64,000 nucleotides of DNA, from assembly GCA_002099365.1 (NCBI GenBank), contig MSED01000008.1, forward strand, positions 372,001 through 436,000. The letters run 5' to 3'. The translations under genes and the position numbers were made by a program. The stretch's first letter is position 1, and the number at the start of each line of letters is the position of its first letter. This stretch comes from Phialophora verrucosa. Lineage: Eukaryota; Ascomycota; Eurotiomycetes; Chaetothyriales; Herpotrichiellaceae. The notes beneath the pieces were generated by a model. That model saw only the letters and a list, made by a program, of their open reading frames with translations, was not told the DNA's origin and made no database searches. Of the stretch, positions 9,038 through 21,150 are shown in pieces.

Positions 9038-11983
9038 TCATTTTCTGAACTGTGCCAGCTGATGCAGTATGTTCGTTACATCTGCCGGTATCTTGATCTG
9101 CCTGCTTGTAGGAAACGCGACCCTCGCCTCCGTCGTAGGACGAGCCGAATCTTCGGCTGGTTCAACAGGCTCTGGAGGACTATATTCCGGCTCTTCACCC
9201 TCGTCCTTGATTGAGGTGTCCTCAAGTTCGCAGACTGAGAGTACACCTGGAGGAGTCGGCTGTGGAGAAAGTTGTCGACCCGGCCGTGAAACTTCCGTTG
9301 CTACCTTGGCGGTGTCAAGTGAGGACTCCGGTGGGCTCGTTGCAACTTTGATTGACTCAACCTCGCCGATGTCCAGGCCCGCCTGTGTTTGAGATTTCTC
9401 CACAGACGGCGTCGATGCGAGACGACGACTCATGTAGTCTCCCAAGCTCAGTTTCTTCCTCGCCGGATTTGCAGTGACCATGCCAGCCGTGAGGCTGGGG
9501 TGAGAGACAGATATCGAGGCTACAAGAGTAGGCGATTTTGCCGTGGCTGTTGTAGTCAGACCAGGGGTTGTCGCCGAGGTAGAGGACGACGAGGCGGAGG
9601 TAACAGAGGACGGAAAGGCTGGCACAGGTGGCAGGGTGGACAGATTTAGCTTTGGGGCGGGCGGAGGTTTCCACGGATGGTGGGTATGTGCCGCTTGCGA
9701 CGGTAAAGGATAGGTTGTTGCACCTACATTGTGAGGAGGGCTGGTGTTGTCGCTGGCTGATTGCGGACTGGTTGCGGCATCAATGCCGGGAATGTCGGAA
9801 CGCTCGCTCGTGTCTTTCATGTCCACGTCCGCCGACGCAGGATGAGCACCCGAATGTTGTTGCGTCCATGCCGAAGGAAGTGAGGTCGGGACCATTGCCT
9901 GTTGCCCCTGTCTTTCTCGATCCGCGAGTAGTTTCCGAAGCAACCGCTGCGTGGGTGTGGAGAATTTCCTCCTCTTTGCTGGTGGCGGAAAGGGGAGATC
10001 ATGCTCTTCGGAATCCGTCTGGACTGCAACACTGGTATAAACAGGCCGCTGGCCTCTTGGCTGGGGTTTGCTTGGAGGGTCCATGGACTTGCCCCGGCTT
10101 GCAGGAGCACGTGGCGGCGGCGAGCCTAGAGAAGTATCGTTCGGCCTCGATGGTTGTCCACTGGGCGTGTTCGGGTGTGAAGCTGGCTGATGCCCGAGTT
10201 GCTTTGAGGTATTCACGTTAGGGGTATTCAGCGTTGACCCACCACTAGTGCGCTTCTTCTTGCGTTGCGGTCCCTGGCCACTTTGATCCCTTCTTTCCTG
10301 TTCCCTCTGTGCGAACGCCTTTTCCGCCATTTGTATTTTGCGAAGCTCACGAGCAGTGAGTCCGTTTCCGAGTACAGGGTCGGCGTCAAGAGCAGCGACA
10401 TTGACGGGCGTAATATCTCGGCTTTGTGCACCGCTGCGCGAGGAATCGGGAGTAGATCGGCGATCAGACTGGTCTTCGTCGTCGAGTGCCTTGGGTTCGC
10501 TTCCTGCACGACTGTTGGTGGCATGTCCAGTACTAAAGGGCGAAATAGTTTGGTTCTTCTTACTTTGCTTCTTCCTCTTTCCCTTTTCTTTGGGCGCAGC
10601 CTCCAACGGTTTGGCCGGGTACCTTCGATCGAATGGGGCAAGAAGGCACGCCGCGCCTGCATCGCATGCGCAGTCGCCAAAATTGGCGAGCACGCGGCTC
10701 ACCCAGTCAAGACGTCGATTTTGACCTTGTTCGGAATCTTCTGCTGCAATCATGGCCTGGTCGAGAAACCACGGGGTGGTCAGCTCGGAACCAGCCGGAA
10801 TGTCCTGACTTGCAACAAAGCAATGTCGAGTCTCGTCGTTGTCAGAAACGAAAGTCTTCAAGGTGACGTTCGGCCGACACGATCTTCTCAAATAACGAAA
10901 TCGGGTGCCAGATTTCCTGCTGTCAATGTAGATATCCATGTGCGGGTGGAAGAAAACAAAGGGATCCGGATGCCTCAGCTCTTGCCATCTGTTGGACGAA
11001 GACTTTTGTTGACAATACTCTTCCAACATGCCGACCTGACCTCGAACTTCGCCCACAACATCGTTTTTCTTCACTGGCGATTGTATGCGCAAGAAGCGCC
11101 AAGTTGGGCGTCTACCATCATACTCGACATCCATTTTCTTGATTGTCTCGACTGAAACTTGTGGCCAAGTACTCTGATCTAGCGGCTGATCCGAGCGCAC
11201 AAAAGGTGACTTCGCAGTGGGTTGTTGTCCAGGACCGACCACCAAAGACGGGTCTGTGCGCCACGCAAAGAGTGTGTTGGTAGCCTGTATCGTTTGCTCG
11301 TTGTCCCTGGCATTTGTGTTCCCTTCATCGCGTTCATAGAGTTCGAGAAAGTCAAGGGTGTAGGTTGGGATGGCAGGGAAACGGAAAAGGTCCTGAGGAG
11401 ACTTGGAAGGGCTCGGGTATGACTGGGCTGTCGAGGTGGCTCTTTTCCGGGTTTCACCATTGGTGGACACAACCGAGCCTGAGGTGCGATGGCTCGTCTT
11501 GGGCTTCTTTGAGGGTGGTCCGTCTCTTGCGCTGGTTACCGATTCATGGCGATCATGGTGCCAGCCGTTCACCTGTTCGGGCGTCGAGTGGATGTCCTTG
11601 TGCTTCTTCTTCTGGGATTTTGAGCTGGCTCTTTTGACCTTCCGGTCACCGCCTTCAAGGGCCTCTCGATGTCTTCGTTGTCTTTCTGTGGCTTTCTTTG
11701 TGTCAAGATCTCGAGGAAAGCAGTCTGCGCAGAAGTGTTCATCTGGCACTTTCTTGCCGTGGTAGTAGCATTCAATGTGCTGCCAGGTGTCACACTTAGG
11801 ACAATAGACGGTGTTGCCATCGTCATCTGCGTAAATGCAAATACATTTGATAGTGTATTCCTCCTCGTCTTGTAGATTGTCTGAGAGGGAGCCATTGGGT
11901 AGAGGAGAGGCCAAAGAGGGAGCGGCGGTGACCGGGTAATGATTGGGAAGGGGATGCGTGGTGAGGAGGGAGGACTCGGTCAT
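9038..11983 (-). CDS. SET3: Set3-type PHD finger/SET domain chromatin protein
   Basis: Uninterrupted 981-aa frame. A PHD finger occupies about residues 46-91 with the full C4HC3 ligand set (CICIYADDDGN, CPKCDTWQHIECYY, CADC). A basic linker follows, then a SET domain at about residues 293-405, then a cysteine cluster (about 432-442) where post-SET cysteines occur. The remaining 550 residues are disordered, rich in Ser, Pro and Thr. This is the architecture of yeast Set3 and metazoan MLL5, scaffold of the Set3C histone deacetylase complex, which reads H3K4 methylation through the PHD finger. The SET motif that is usually N-H-S-C-x-P-N reads R-R-S-C-R-P-N here, fitting a SET domain without methyltransferase activity. 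Nuclear role in transcriptional repression inferred from the family. Confidence 0.9.
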   Translation of the reverse strand: MTESSLLTTHPLPNHYPVTAAPSLASPLPNGSLSDNLQDEEEYTIKCICIYADDDGNTVYCPKCDTWQHIECYYHGKKVPDEHFCADCFPRDLDTKKATERQRRHREALEGGDRKVKRASSKSQKKKHKDIHSTPEQVNGWHHDRHESVTSARDGPPSKKPKTSHRTSGSVVSTNGETRKRATSTAQSYPSPSKSPQDLFRFPAIPTYTLDFLELYERDEGNTNARDNEQTIQATNTLFAWRTDPSLVVGPGQQPTAKSPFVRSDQPLDQSTWPQVSVETIKKMDVEYDGRRPTWRFLRIQSPVKKNDVVGEVRGQVGMLEEYCQQKSSSNRWQELRHPDPFVFFHPHMDIYIDSRKSGTRFRYLRRSCRPNVTLKTFVSDNDETRHCFVASQDIPAGSELTTPWFLDQAMIAAEDSEQGQNRRLDWVSRVLANFGDCACDAGAACLLAPFDRRYPAKPLEAAPKEKGKRKKQSKKNQTISPFSTGHATNSRAGSEPKALDDEDQSDRRSTPDSSRSGAQSRDITPVNVAALDADPVLGNGLTARELRKIQMAEKAFAQREQERRDQSGQGPQRKKKRTSGGSTLNTPNVNTSKQLGHQPASHPNTPSGQPSRPNDTSLGSPPPRAPASRGKSMDPPSKPQPRGQRPVYTSVAVQTDSEEHDLPFPPPAKRRKFSTPTQRLLRKLLADRERQGQQAMVPTSLPSAWTQQHSGAHPASADVDMKDTSERSDIPGIDAATSPQSASDNTSPPHNVGATTYPLPSQAAHTHHPWKPPPAPKLNLSTLPPVPAFPSSVTSASSSSTSATTPGLTTTATAKSPTLVASISVSHPSLTAGMVTANPARKKLSLGDYMSRRLASTPSVEKSQTQAGLDIGEVESIKVATSPPESSLDTAKVATEVSRPGRQLSPQPTPPGVLSVCELEDTSIKDEGEEPEYSPPEPVEPAEDSARPTTEARVAFPTSRQIKIPADVTNILHQLAQFRK

Positions 11984-14900
11984 AATCCGACACAGTTCCT
12001 CCTCATCGGTGGAGTCTGGGTGTTATCGTGTCTGTTTCAATCATAAAATGACTTGTCGCATGTCGCGCATCGCAAGAGCAAGGTGGTCCCTAGGTAGGAA
12101 TGGGACCCCGAAGCGGACTCAAGACGATCGCGCAAGTGATCTGATCGTGAGCATGCGTCAGCTGCGACTCGTAGACGGTTTCGAAGTCCTTTTCTGATCG
12201 ATAAAGTTGGCTGAAGAGGGTGGGCCACCAGGTCGCCAAAGAGGCCGCACAGGCGCAGAAGAGTAAGGGGTTCCGCAGATGTCGAAAACCGATCAGAATC
12301 GAGAGTCGATGATATCGGCGAGTTTCTTGAGCCTTTTGTTGAGTATTTGAATCGCCGTCGGCCGCGAACAGGTCGAGTTGAAGATGTGATTACAAGACAG
12401 TTGAGTTTTGAGGCCGAAAGAGTCGACGAGATAATGGAACACGGTTACACAACACAAAGGGCGACGGACAGGCGGGACTGCGGATGGTAGGATCCGGTAG
12501 GTGAAAGAGTATGAATTGGCAAGTAGGCTGGTGAGGGAGGGAAGAGATTGTTGACTGAGAAAGAGGAAGACGAAAGGAATGGCGAGAGGAGGGACCCAAA
12601 GATGCAGATTGCGCAGGCAGCGCGAGTTAGAGAGACCGATTTCACTCAGTCGGTGCAGTCTGCATGCCCTTACGCACCCAACCTTGGGAGCCCCCCAAGC
12701 CAAATCCCAGTGAGCCAGTCCCAGGCCCAAGGCGGCCACTGCACAATCAGCGAGGGGACGCTGCTTGAATCTCAGACCACTGACAGGGCAGAGTAAATAT
12801 GGGCTCCCGGCTAGCCTGGAAGCAGGCAAGTCGGCAGAGCAAGGGGCCCACTTCCTTCGCCCACCACTCCTATCGCGCGCTTCCAAAGGGCCATGCCATG
12901 GGCAAAAGTGGCTCCGGAATGCGACGCCCTGTTTGCAACTTTTGACTGGCTTCTTCAGCCCACGAGCCTCCTTGTAACTTTTTCACCAGGCCCCGAACTC
13001 GCAGGTCGTTGTGAAGCCCGCGGATCACAGCACAGATACAGACTGGTTACAGCACATCTACCTGCAAGCTGCAGCTGCAACAGCCGACGGCTCGACGCTG
13101 CGCTTGCTCAAACCTGCACTGTTTCTCGTAACCGGACCGCGTCACGAGGCACAGAAGCCGCGAATCAGTTGCTGCCATCAACTGGTTAGTGCTATGCCTG
13201 TGCACAGGCAAGAACAAGCCACCATCTTTTCCCGTGTGGATAATCACCCACCCCTTCTCTCACATCTGACTTTTCTTGCTCCGTTGCCCACTCCTCGTTC
13301 CTCTTCTCCTTCCTCCCTCACCTTCCACCCATGACAACTTATGGTCCAGGATTCTCTTGTCGTAACGCGCAGCGATTGTTGAGGTGGGCCGTCCAGATCG
13401 AAACCTCATTTTCCTCTTCAATCTCGCTCCAGAGACGGCCGTTTATGCTCGATTACCTGAATTTCTGAGCGGCACAGGACAATCATGGTGCTGTCTTGCC
13501 GAGGCGGGGTTAGGGATTCGAGTCAGAGCTGAGCAGTCCCAGGTACTGCAGCAATTCGTTGATCAGCTTCTCTCCCAGTCCACTCCTCTCAAACTCCTTC
13601 CGTCACTTGCAGTTCACTTGCTCATTAGCCATTGACATGTCATCATCTTATGCAAGGATATCATTGCCGGCACTCCTACATGACTTTAGGGTTCCTTCAA
13701 TTACTCCCCATGCTTGACGCATTCTGCTTGTCCCGCCATCGCATCCGGACCACAGGCTTGCTCACCTTTCTCCTATCCTGCCAACCTCGCATTTCCTTTG
13801 TTCTCTGTCCCACGCAGCTGACCTTCCCTAGTTTCGACTCTCACCGGTCGCGCGAAGTTCCATTTCCCTCCATGCTGGTATCGCGGCTAGTCAGTCGCCT
13901 CCAAGACGCTCGTCCCGCTGCTCTACCTCTTGGTTTTGATCTCACATCCCAATAGTCATCGCGATTCGGCATTCCCCCAAATATAACGATCTTGATGGCG
14001 GTGGTTGTCGAGAATTGCTAGAAGCAAAGGCATACAATACACGACTCTGGCACAACTGCCGAAGCACGTTGTTTAATGCCTCTTACCATCCTTTCCAGTG
14101 TGCCGACTTTGTCCTCCTTTCCTCCCATAAAGACACAGTCGGGTGTTTGGGTCACCACTTCAAGAGCTACTGATACAGCGCTAGGTGAATGGAAAATCTC
14201 TTGCGAAAGGATGGCTCCCACGGTCACTAGAAAATGATGCCTCTACTGGTCGGCCTATATGGTCGTACTCTTTCGCTTCAGTTGATCCGACGGGACTTCA
14301 TCAACGCATTCTACCTACGTCGCAGATTTTCCCCGCGGGAAGACAAGCCCGTCACATCCTTGAAAAGCAGCGTCAATGTGAATCATGGCGATAGGGTCGT
14401 GAAAAAGGTGGATACATTGAAGCCTACTCCCCCGAAGCCTACAAGTCTCGATGGTCTTATGCAAACCGCTGATGGACCACCCATTGAAGTCATCGCCACG
14501 ATCTACCTATGGCGCCACTGTGGGTACATGCTCATCACGTTGAGCCAGCCGCACGGGCGAACTTGATCAAGATAATGCTACCGCCGCAGGCCGCCGGGAC
14601 GATCGCTGGGCTTTTGTTTGGTATGGTCACGTCAGGTGGAGTAGCATTCTCAAAGGGCTGGCGCCAAACTGATATCAAAAATGGCCGTTATGATCGCCGT
14701 TGTCTGTCAGGCCTCAGGTTGCCGCACGACTGCTAAGGGCAGAAAAGGTCATATTTACCTGCCAACCCCAGATGGCCTAAATCACTGCAGGCACAGCAGC
14801 ACGAATAGATCGCTTCAAAGAATATTTTTCGGGTTACCTAGCCAGCAAACACTGTCTTACGGGTTGCTGTTCGCTAGCCTATGCAATTGAAGCGTTGTAC

Positions 14901-15766
14901 AGCCCTGCTCCAAGATATGTTTTACATCCCTATTACCGGTGAGCTCTATGTGGTATGGCTATCTCCGTACTAGGCGCATCGGCGGAGTACTTGTCACATG
15001 ACTGCGGCCTTTTTCCTTACATTTTGACAGTACGCGACGCACAGAGAGACTCCAAAAAGTCAGGACTTATGACACAGTGCAGTCGATTGTGCCTCAGGTC
15101 TCCGTTCGAGGCTCGGCTGTCTTTCGCTGGGGGAGACTCGATGTCTTTATCGAACCGCTGTTTGAGCTAAGCGCTTTCGGCTGCCTGAAGGCAACTCGAA
15201 TACCGTACATTGGATGGCAAGCGGTCACATAAGCCACGACCACCTACATACATTCGACCGGTGGTAGAAAAGCAATAAGGCGTACATTTATCCCTCATAT
15301 TTGTAGGCCGACCCCTCATATTATACACAGTACAGTTCTCTACACTTCTAGTAGTACGGAGATGGGAAGACAAGGCAATTTGGGCTTGGCGAGCATCGTG
15401 TCTTTGATTCTATTCTCAGAAGGACTCTTTTCTTCTTATCGCAGGACGCGGTTTTCGTAGCAACAATAAATTCACTTCAATGCGCACACCGGCCCAGCTG
15501 AGTAGATCGTTCTCCTTTCGCCATTCCATCTGGAGTGCTCTGTACGGTTGACTGGATGGCAGAAGTGCCAATCCCTCTTACGTCCCAAGGCTGTGGCTCA
15601 GCACCTCGCAAAAGGAGTTGTGAGCAATTGAGGCGTTTCGTGATCTAATTATCTAGCGAAGGAACTGTTGTCATTGTCGTCGCTTCTTCGTCGTGGTGAG
15701 GTATGATATGAAACACTTTACCTTCACCCTCGCCTTGCCACGCCACTATTACCGGCACCTTGTCGC
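11984..15766. other. 3.8 kb without a recognisable gene
   Basis: Upstream of SET3 and downstream of the sugar transporter. The minus strand is pyrimidine-rich at about 12480-12610, a plausible SET3 promoter or leader 500-620 bases before its ATG. The plus strand has a separate CT-rich tract at about 13250-13335, which looks like a promoter for a plus-strand transcript, but no coding frame with any motif follows. Frames such as 12293-12886 (minus) and 14234-14566 (plus) have no domain and poor coding character. No repeat or transposon remnant was recognised. Confidence 0.5.
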
Positions 15767-18157
15767 TTACTTCTCGATATAAAGCACCTTCTCATCACCC
15801 TTGTACTCGCCTTCCTCGTTGTCCATCTCACCATCCCTGATCTTCTGCTCCTCAGCCCGACGGGCGACCTCCTCGTCCATTCTCTCCCAGATTTCAGGCC
15901 TCTTGAGCTGCGTGGCGACTTTGTCCCGGAACACGAAGACTGGATCGGACGTTCTACGTCAACATATAATTTCCAAACCTCTCATATACTTGTTGAAGGG
16001 TATGCTTAAGCGAAGGACGGGGGTGGGGGTCAAACTCACTATTTCGATGCTCTGCAAAGTAGCGATCGATATCCTCGAGCGTTCGGCCACTCGTCTCCGG
16101 GTAGAAGAGGTACGTTGTCGGGATGAAGCTGAAGCATAGCACCGCCCAGATGATCCAGAATTTGTAGCCCAGGTTGGCGATGCCGGGGGGCGTCACTTGG
16201 GCGACCATCTACCTTGACGTTAGGTCTGCTAGACTCCACTTGAGAGACGGAGACATGAACCATCCCCGTCTCGGGAATATTGGGCTGAGTGGGCGTTCAG
16301 AAGACTTACATAGTTCATGATCCAGTTGGTGGCCATCGCTAGGGAGGCCCCTTTGCCGCGGAAAGAGATGTGGTTGATTTCAGTTGGGTAAAGCCACTGT
16401 GTAGAGAGAGGTTGTTAGCACAGGCTTGTCGGGGGCGGCTCCTTGTGAAGATCGTCAAAGCTCGAATCATGCCCAGACAGTACTCTGTCCCTCTTTCTCC
16501 CGGCATTTGCACACGTGTCACATGCACCTCCTCTCTTTCTCGTGCTATTCCCAATCTTCTTTGTACCCCTTTCGAATATAAAAGATGATAATGATGATGT
16601 AGACCACTTACAGGAACACCAAGGACTCCTAATCCGAAGGAGGCAAAAAATACGAAGAAGAACGTCGTCGCCAGGGCACCAAGCTTGTATGTGTCGCCTT
16701 TGCCATTCTCGGAGAGACCGAGGGCGATACTGATGATGATCCAGCATGTCGAGCAAGCAGCTGCCGAGGTCATCATGACCCGTCGTCGACCGTATCGTTC
16801 AATGACGAACCAAGCCAGGAAGCTGAAGATGAGATAGTCGACCGAACCGGCGGCAGCCAGGATTCGGGCAATAAGCTCGTTGAGGTTGATCGCGTGGATA
16901 AAGATATACGTCTGGAAGTAGCTGGTGACGTTGATGCCCGAGATCTGATTCATGGCTTGCATCCATGCGCCAAGGATCATACGGCGAACGACCCCAGATG
17001 GGCCACGGCCAGTGAGAAGTTGCCACCAGGTATACGTCTGAGCGTGCTCCTTGTCCAGTACGTCCTTGATGATGTCGTACTGTGTACGGACGGTCGCTGA
17101 GTCGATGGTGGCGCCGTGCCCTTCGAGCGCCGCGAGCACCTCGAGGGCTTCCTCGTATTTGCCTTTGCGCATCAATAGCCGGGGGGAATCCGGGAGAAAG
17201 GGGCACATCAGCCATATCAACAAAGTGAAAACTGTTTGATCAGTCAGCTTCAATATCGCAGCCGACAATGGAAGGGTGGAAAAGAGGGTATATGGAGGCG
17301 ACAGGGTCGAGAACTTACAGCATTGGAATGCAAGTGGGAAGCGCCAGGCTACGGAGCTCTTGCAGAAGCTGAACCCTAGAGTGAGCCAATTTGAAAGACA
17401 GAAACCCGTGATGCAGTTTGCCATTTGGATAATGACAAGCTTGCCACGGCTCCGCATCTTGCTTGTCTCGGATTGCCAGACACCCGCTGTAGCGGTATTC
17501 ATCCCTGTCCCGAGGCCAGCAATGACGCGACCTGCAAACATCTGTCCTCTCGAGTAGGATGCGGCCTGAATGATTGCGCCTAGGGCAATGACGGAGCTGC
17601 CGAGCAAAATTGTACGGGGACGGCCGAGTCTGTCTCCTGTATACAACGTGGAAAGAGCGCCGCCAAAGCAACCCAAGTTATACACTGCAACCACGTCAGA
17701 ATAAGTCACGGCCTAAGAGACAACATTTGATAAACGAGACGAACGAGAAGCAGACTGATTTGCTATCTCCGGGGAATAGAGGTCTGTCCTTGGTGGTCAG
17801 GTTTCGGAGAAGACAACATACCAGAGGTCAGGGTCCCTTGTACTGTTGCATTGGGGTTTCCCATGGTCTTGAGGAAGTCTTTTCCAACCAGACTGCAACG
17901 ACAATCAGCCTTCCGCGAAATAATAGGCGGTGGTCATTTCTCATGTCAAAATATGATTGGGAAACAACTTACACATTTCCGAAGACACCCTGTGTCGCAA
18001 GAAGAGATTGTTAGCACGACAAACAGGGTGGTGAGAACGATTCAAAGCACGGCAAGCATACCTGATCATATCCATAGAAGATGAGGACGGTCGACGCCGC
18101 GAGAGAAATCCAGACAGTGAGGGCATTGCCCGAACCTCCAAGGTACTTTCGACCCAT
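15767..18157 (-). CDS. MFS sugar transporter (sugar porter family)
   Basis: Eight exons on the minus strand: 18157-18062, 17989-17973 (a 17-nt micro-exon), 17892-17822, 17684-17319, 17231-16612, 16396-16310, 16208 to about 16036, and 15953-15767; about 538 aa. Twelve-helix sugar porter signatures are all present: GYDQGVFGN in helix 1, GDRLGRPRT after helix 2, PDSPRLL after helix 6 (usually PESPR), NQISGIN in helix 7, ERYGRRR between 8 and 9, and PETSGRTLEDID after helix 12. Role: plasma-membrane uptake of a hexose or related sugar. The last intron is doubtful: its best-looking donor (GTGAGT at 16039) is out of frame with the only acceptor, and an in-frame join needs a weak GTTTGA donor at 16035. 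Substrate unknown. Confidence 0.85.
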
Positions 18158-19583
18158 CTTAATCGAATCTCAGATACCTGAAAGGGCGTGTTCCGCTAAG
18201 GGATTCTTGAAGGACGGAGAAGAACGGAACGAAGAAGGAAAGCCTCCAACCATGGAATCGTGACAGAATTGATCGATACCTTATATCTGAGTCCTATTGC
18301 GTATGGGCCTTTCCCCCAACGTTGATGATCGCCCGACGATCGACCGAATGGCATCTGCGTTCCTTGCCATCGGTATAGAGGACGGCGAAAAACCCGCCCC
18401 CAGAGGCAATACCACAATAGCGTCTAGCTTGTTGTCGCCCGAGTGGGAATGCTACATCTCAGCTGCACTTCGGGATACCAATAACGGTAAGTTGATGCCG
18501 AGAACAGCTCCGACTGCTAGCTGAATGGTACGTACTCGTCAGAAACGGTGTTCCAGATGCAGCCAGGGAAGATCGTCCTTCCTCCACGCGGGGGGTTGAG
18601 TGACGTCTCCACAAGGTTTCCAAATTTTCGTGCAGAGATTTTGTGACCATTCCAAGAACTCCGCTCCACAGGCATGGAGTGCACCTTGACAGAAGTGCGC
18701 ACCAATCTTCCTGCACGTGGGGGTGTACACCTGCGACCAAGCACACAAGATATGTGGCGATCTTGTGGTATGGTTGGCTCCGCAAGACACAAGCATCGCT
18801 TGACCTGGTCAATACTTGAATCAACCTGGCCCGGAACCCCAAGGTGAGGTACATCCGTATCGAGTAAGTGGCGCCGGCCTCGTCGATATGGCAATCCGTT
18901 CGGGCGTCCATGAGGGAGACTACGGTCAGCATTGCAGATAGTGTACGAGCCAAAAATTGGTCTCGCACAGCGTTACTGGTACGAACGGACAGCGTGTCGG
19001 TGGGCTCGATGCACCTCCTGCAAGAAGCCGGTTGACGACACCATACGAGTATACCAGAAGCAGGCGACCCGGGGAAAAGCGGCGTTGTCGCTTCGAATCG
19101 CGCATGTGAGGAAGAACTTTTGAAGCAATGATCATCCGCGCAGATCTTCGACGCGGAGTACACTCGTACAAGTGGTTAGTGGATTGGACATTGAACCGAA
19201 CTCGACATCGGCGATGGTCGGCCTGTGCCGCCACAAGCCACGGAACCAACACCGGCCAGCACTTTCTTGGAAGGCAAACAGGGCATCGGACGACAGGATC
19301 ACAGGCACTGCGCTAGAGCAAAGGGAAAATCAAGAATTTGGGCCAAAATCTGGTCCAAAGCGATCGTGGAGCAGATAGCCGATGGATGATGAGTGAGAAC
19401 CTGAAGTGACCGAAAAGTACGGGGGCGCAGATGCCACGAATAGCAACATCGCATTCTTCTGGCACATTTAACGAAAGTACCGAGTACGGAGTAATTACTT
19501 GTATGAAAAAGTACTGTGCTGCTTGCAATTTCCCATATGGCCCCCCTGTTCTCCTTCGCGGCTCCCCTGCCATGTCTTCTCTC
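18158..19583. other. intergenic; no confident gene
   Basis: Promoter side of the sugar transporter and 3' side of the selenium-binding gene. A minus-strand frame at 18459-19163 (234 codons) is long, but two other minus-strand frames overlap it in the same stretch. None has a domain, so I do not call a gene. It could be an eroded gene remnant. Confidence 0.35.
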
Positions 19584-21150
19584 TCACAATCTGCTCTTGC
19601 TGCTCGGATAGCAGTATGAATCCGCTGTGAGTGTGCTGGTTAGCCTCCAACGATCCTTCAACAACAAGACAATATCGGTTCAGGTACTTACAGGACGCGT
19701 CGCCGCCTTGGAGACGAATTTGATGGACGCGCAGCCCTTTGAATTCCGAGCCATGCGGGAAGAAGCTCTTGTCGACAGTGAGGCCGCCGGCTGGATTGAC
19801 ATCAACTTTGGCCATCCAGGCGCCGACGCCAGGGTCGGCACCGTAAAATTGATCATCCCAAGCACCATAGAGCGAGTTGGTGAAATAGATGCTTCGTCCT
19901 GATCTTGAGACTTCGACCATCTGTGGGCCTCCTGAGAGAGGCAGATCAGGCTTTGCCGGGTGCGCTTTGCGGTCTTTGATGCCTCCCAGCCGGACTGAGC
20001 CTACTTGAACTGGGTGTGCCGGATCAGACACATCATATTGCTTCATTTCGCCTGTCCCCCAACAAGCGACATAGAGGAATTTGTCGTCGACCGACAGGTC
20101 GATGTCCGTGATTAGTGGAGGCACGGCCTTGAAGGGTTTAAGAAGCGGTGGCAATGAGTCCTCATCGGCTGGCTCGGCTGGAATGGAGATGACCTTCTCG
20201 GCCTTCCACTTTTCCCCGTCTCGATACCATCGAAAGATGGAACCAGACAGGTCCTTGGTCGATATGACGACTCCGACAAACCCCCAAGTGGCTTCTGGGT
20301 CATGGGAGGGACGGACTTCAAGGGCCATCTGATGCTCTTCGCCGAGATCAACACGTTCATGATGTCGTCCTTTAGCGAGGTCCCAGAAATGGATGGCGTG
20401 GCCATACTTGTTGCTCAGCAACAACTCTGGGACAAGGCCGTTTTCGAGCATTGATGGACTTCCCCATTCACTTGAAATCAGCGTATTCTGGTTCAAGTGC
20501 CACCAAGCATCATAATGAAAATGTTGCTAATTCTTGTTAGTCTGGGAGACCTGCGGGGTTGGGAACCTGGGTAATCCGGCGTAGCGTTGCCGGGCAGGTT
20601 TACTCACTGGCCCACGGTCTGTCTCCCACGCACGCAAAACATCGAAGGTGGAATGGTCAAGCAGGGCAATCCCACCAGGTCCGTCCGGGTTGTCTTCGGG
20701 GCCTCCGAGGCATGTTAGGAAAACGCCATCGGGACCACAGTGCAGTGTATGTGGGCGCGAATAGCCAGCTTTGTCCGACAAAGTCTTCCCATCGATCTTC
20801 TTGACCAACTTTGGGTTTCGAGGATTCGGCCCCACGTCGAAGACGTAGATGTTCGAGGAGCGCAATCCCGGCACGATCAGAAATCGGCGCTGCAGGCCAT
20901 CCATGTTGTGTCCTTCATGCTTGAGAGCCGAAGAGCAGGCGTTCCAGCCGAAATGATGGAGCTCGTCGCCCAATGCTGGGACATCAGTCCAACCCACGAC
21001 ACGACCATACGTCTCGGACCTCGGGTTCAGGTCAACGACTGTCAGAGCGTCATGCTTCCGGCCTTGCCTGTCGAAAGCCACTACATAGGCCAATTCTTCT
21101 GGCGGTGCGGCAATCGCGTCTGCTGCCGTGCGATAGAATGTCGGGTCCAT
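19584..21150 (-). CDS. selenium-binding protein / methanethiol oxidase homologue
   Basis: Three exons (21150-20608, 20526-19692, 19624-19584) encode 472 aa, matching the usual SBP56 length. Family landmarks occur in order: ELAYVVAFDR near the start, DELHHFGWNACSS (about 75-87), RPHTLHCGPDG, ISSEWGSP, GFVGVVISTKDLSGSIFRW, ITDIDLSVDDKFLYVACW, GGPQMVEVS, YFTNSLYGAWDDQFY and the C-terminal RLQGGDASSDSY. The fold is a seven-bladed beta propeller. Bacterial and human members oxidise methanethiol to formaldehyde, hydrogen sulfide and peroxide, so a cytosolic role in sulfur-volatile detoxification is likely. The C-S-S-C pair seen in the human protein reads C-S-S-A here. The last exon supplies only 13 residues plus stop, and its 67-nt intron is canonical. 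Confidence 0.9.

Noticed and set aside
12293..12886. 197-codon minus-strand frame upstream of SET3
   Set aside because: No domain, compositionally odd, overlaps the CT-rich leader of SET3; more likely untranslated leader.
18459..19163. 234-codon minus-strand frame near the sugar transporter
   Set aside because: Cys/Ser-rich translation without any motif, and two other overlapping frames of similar length; no splice model gave a recognisable protein.
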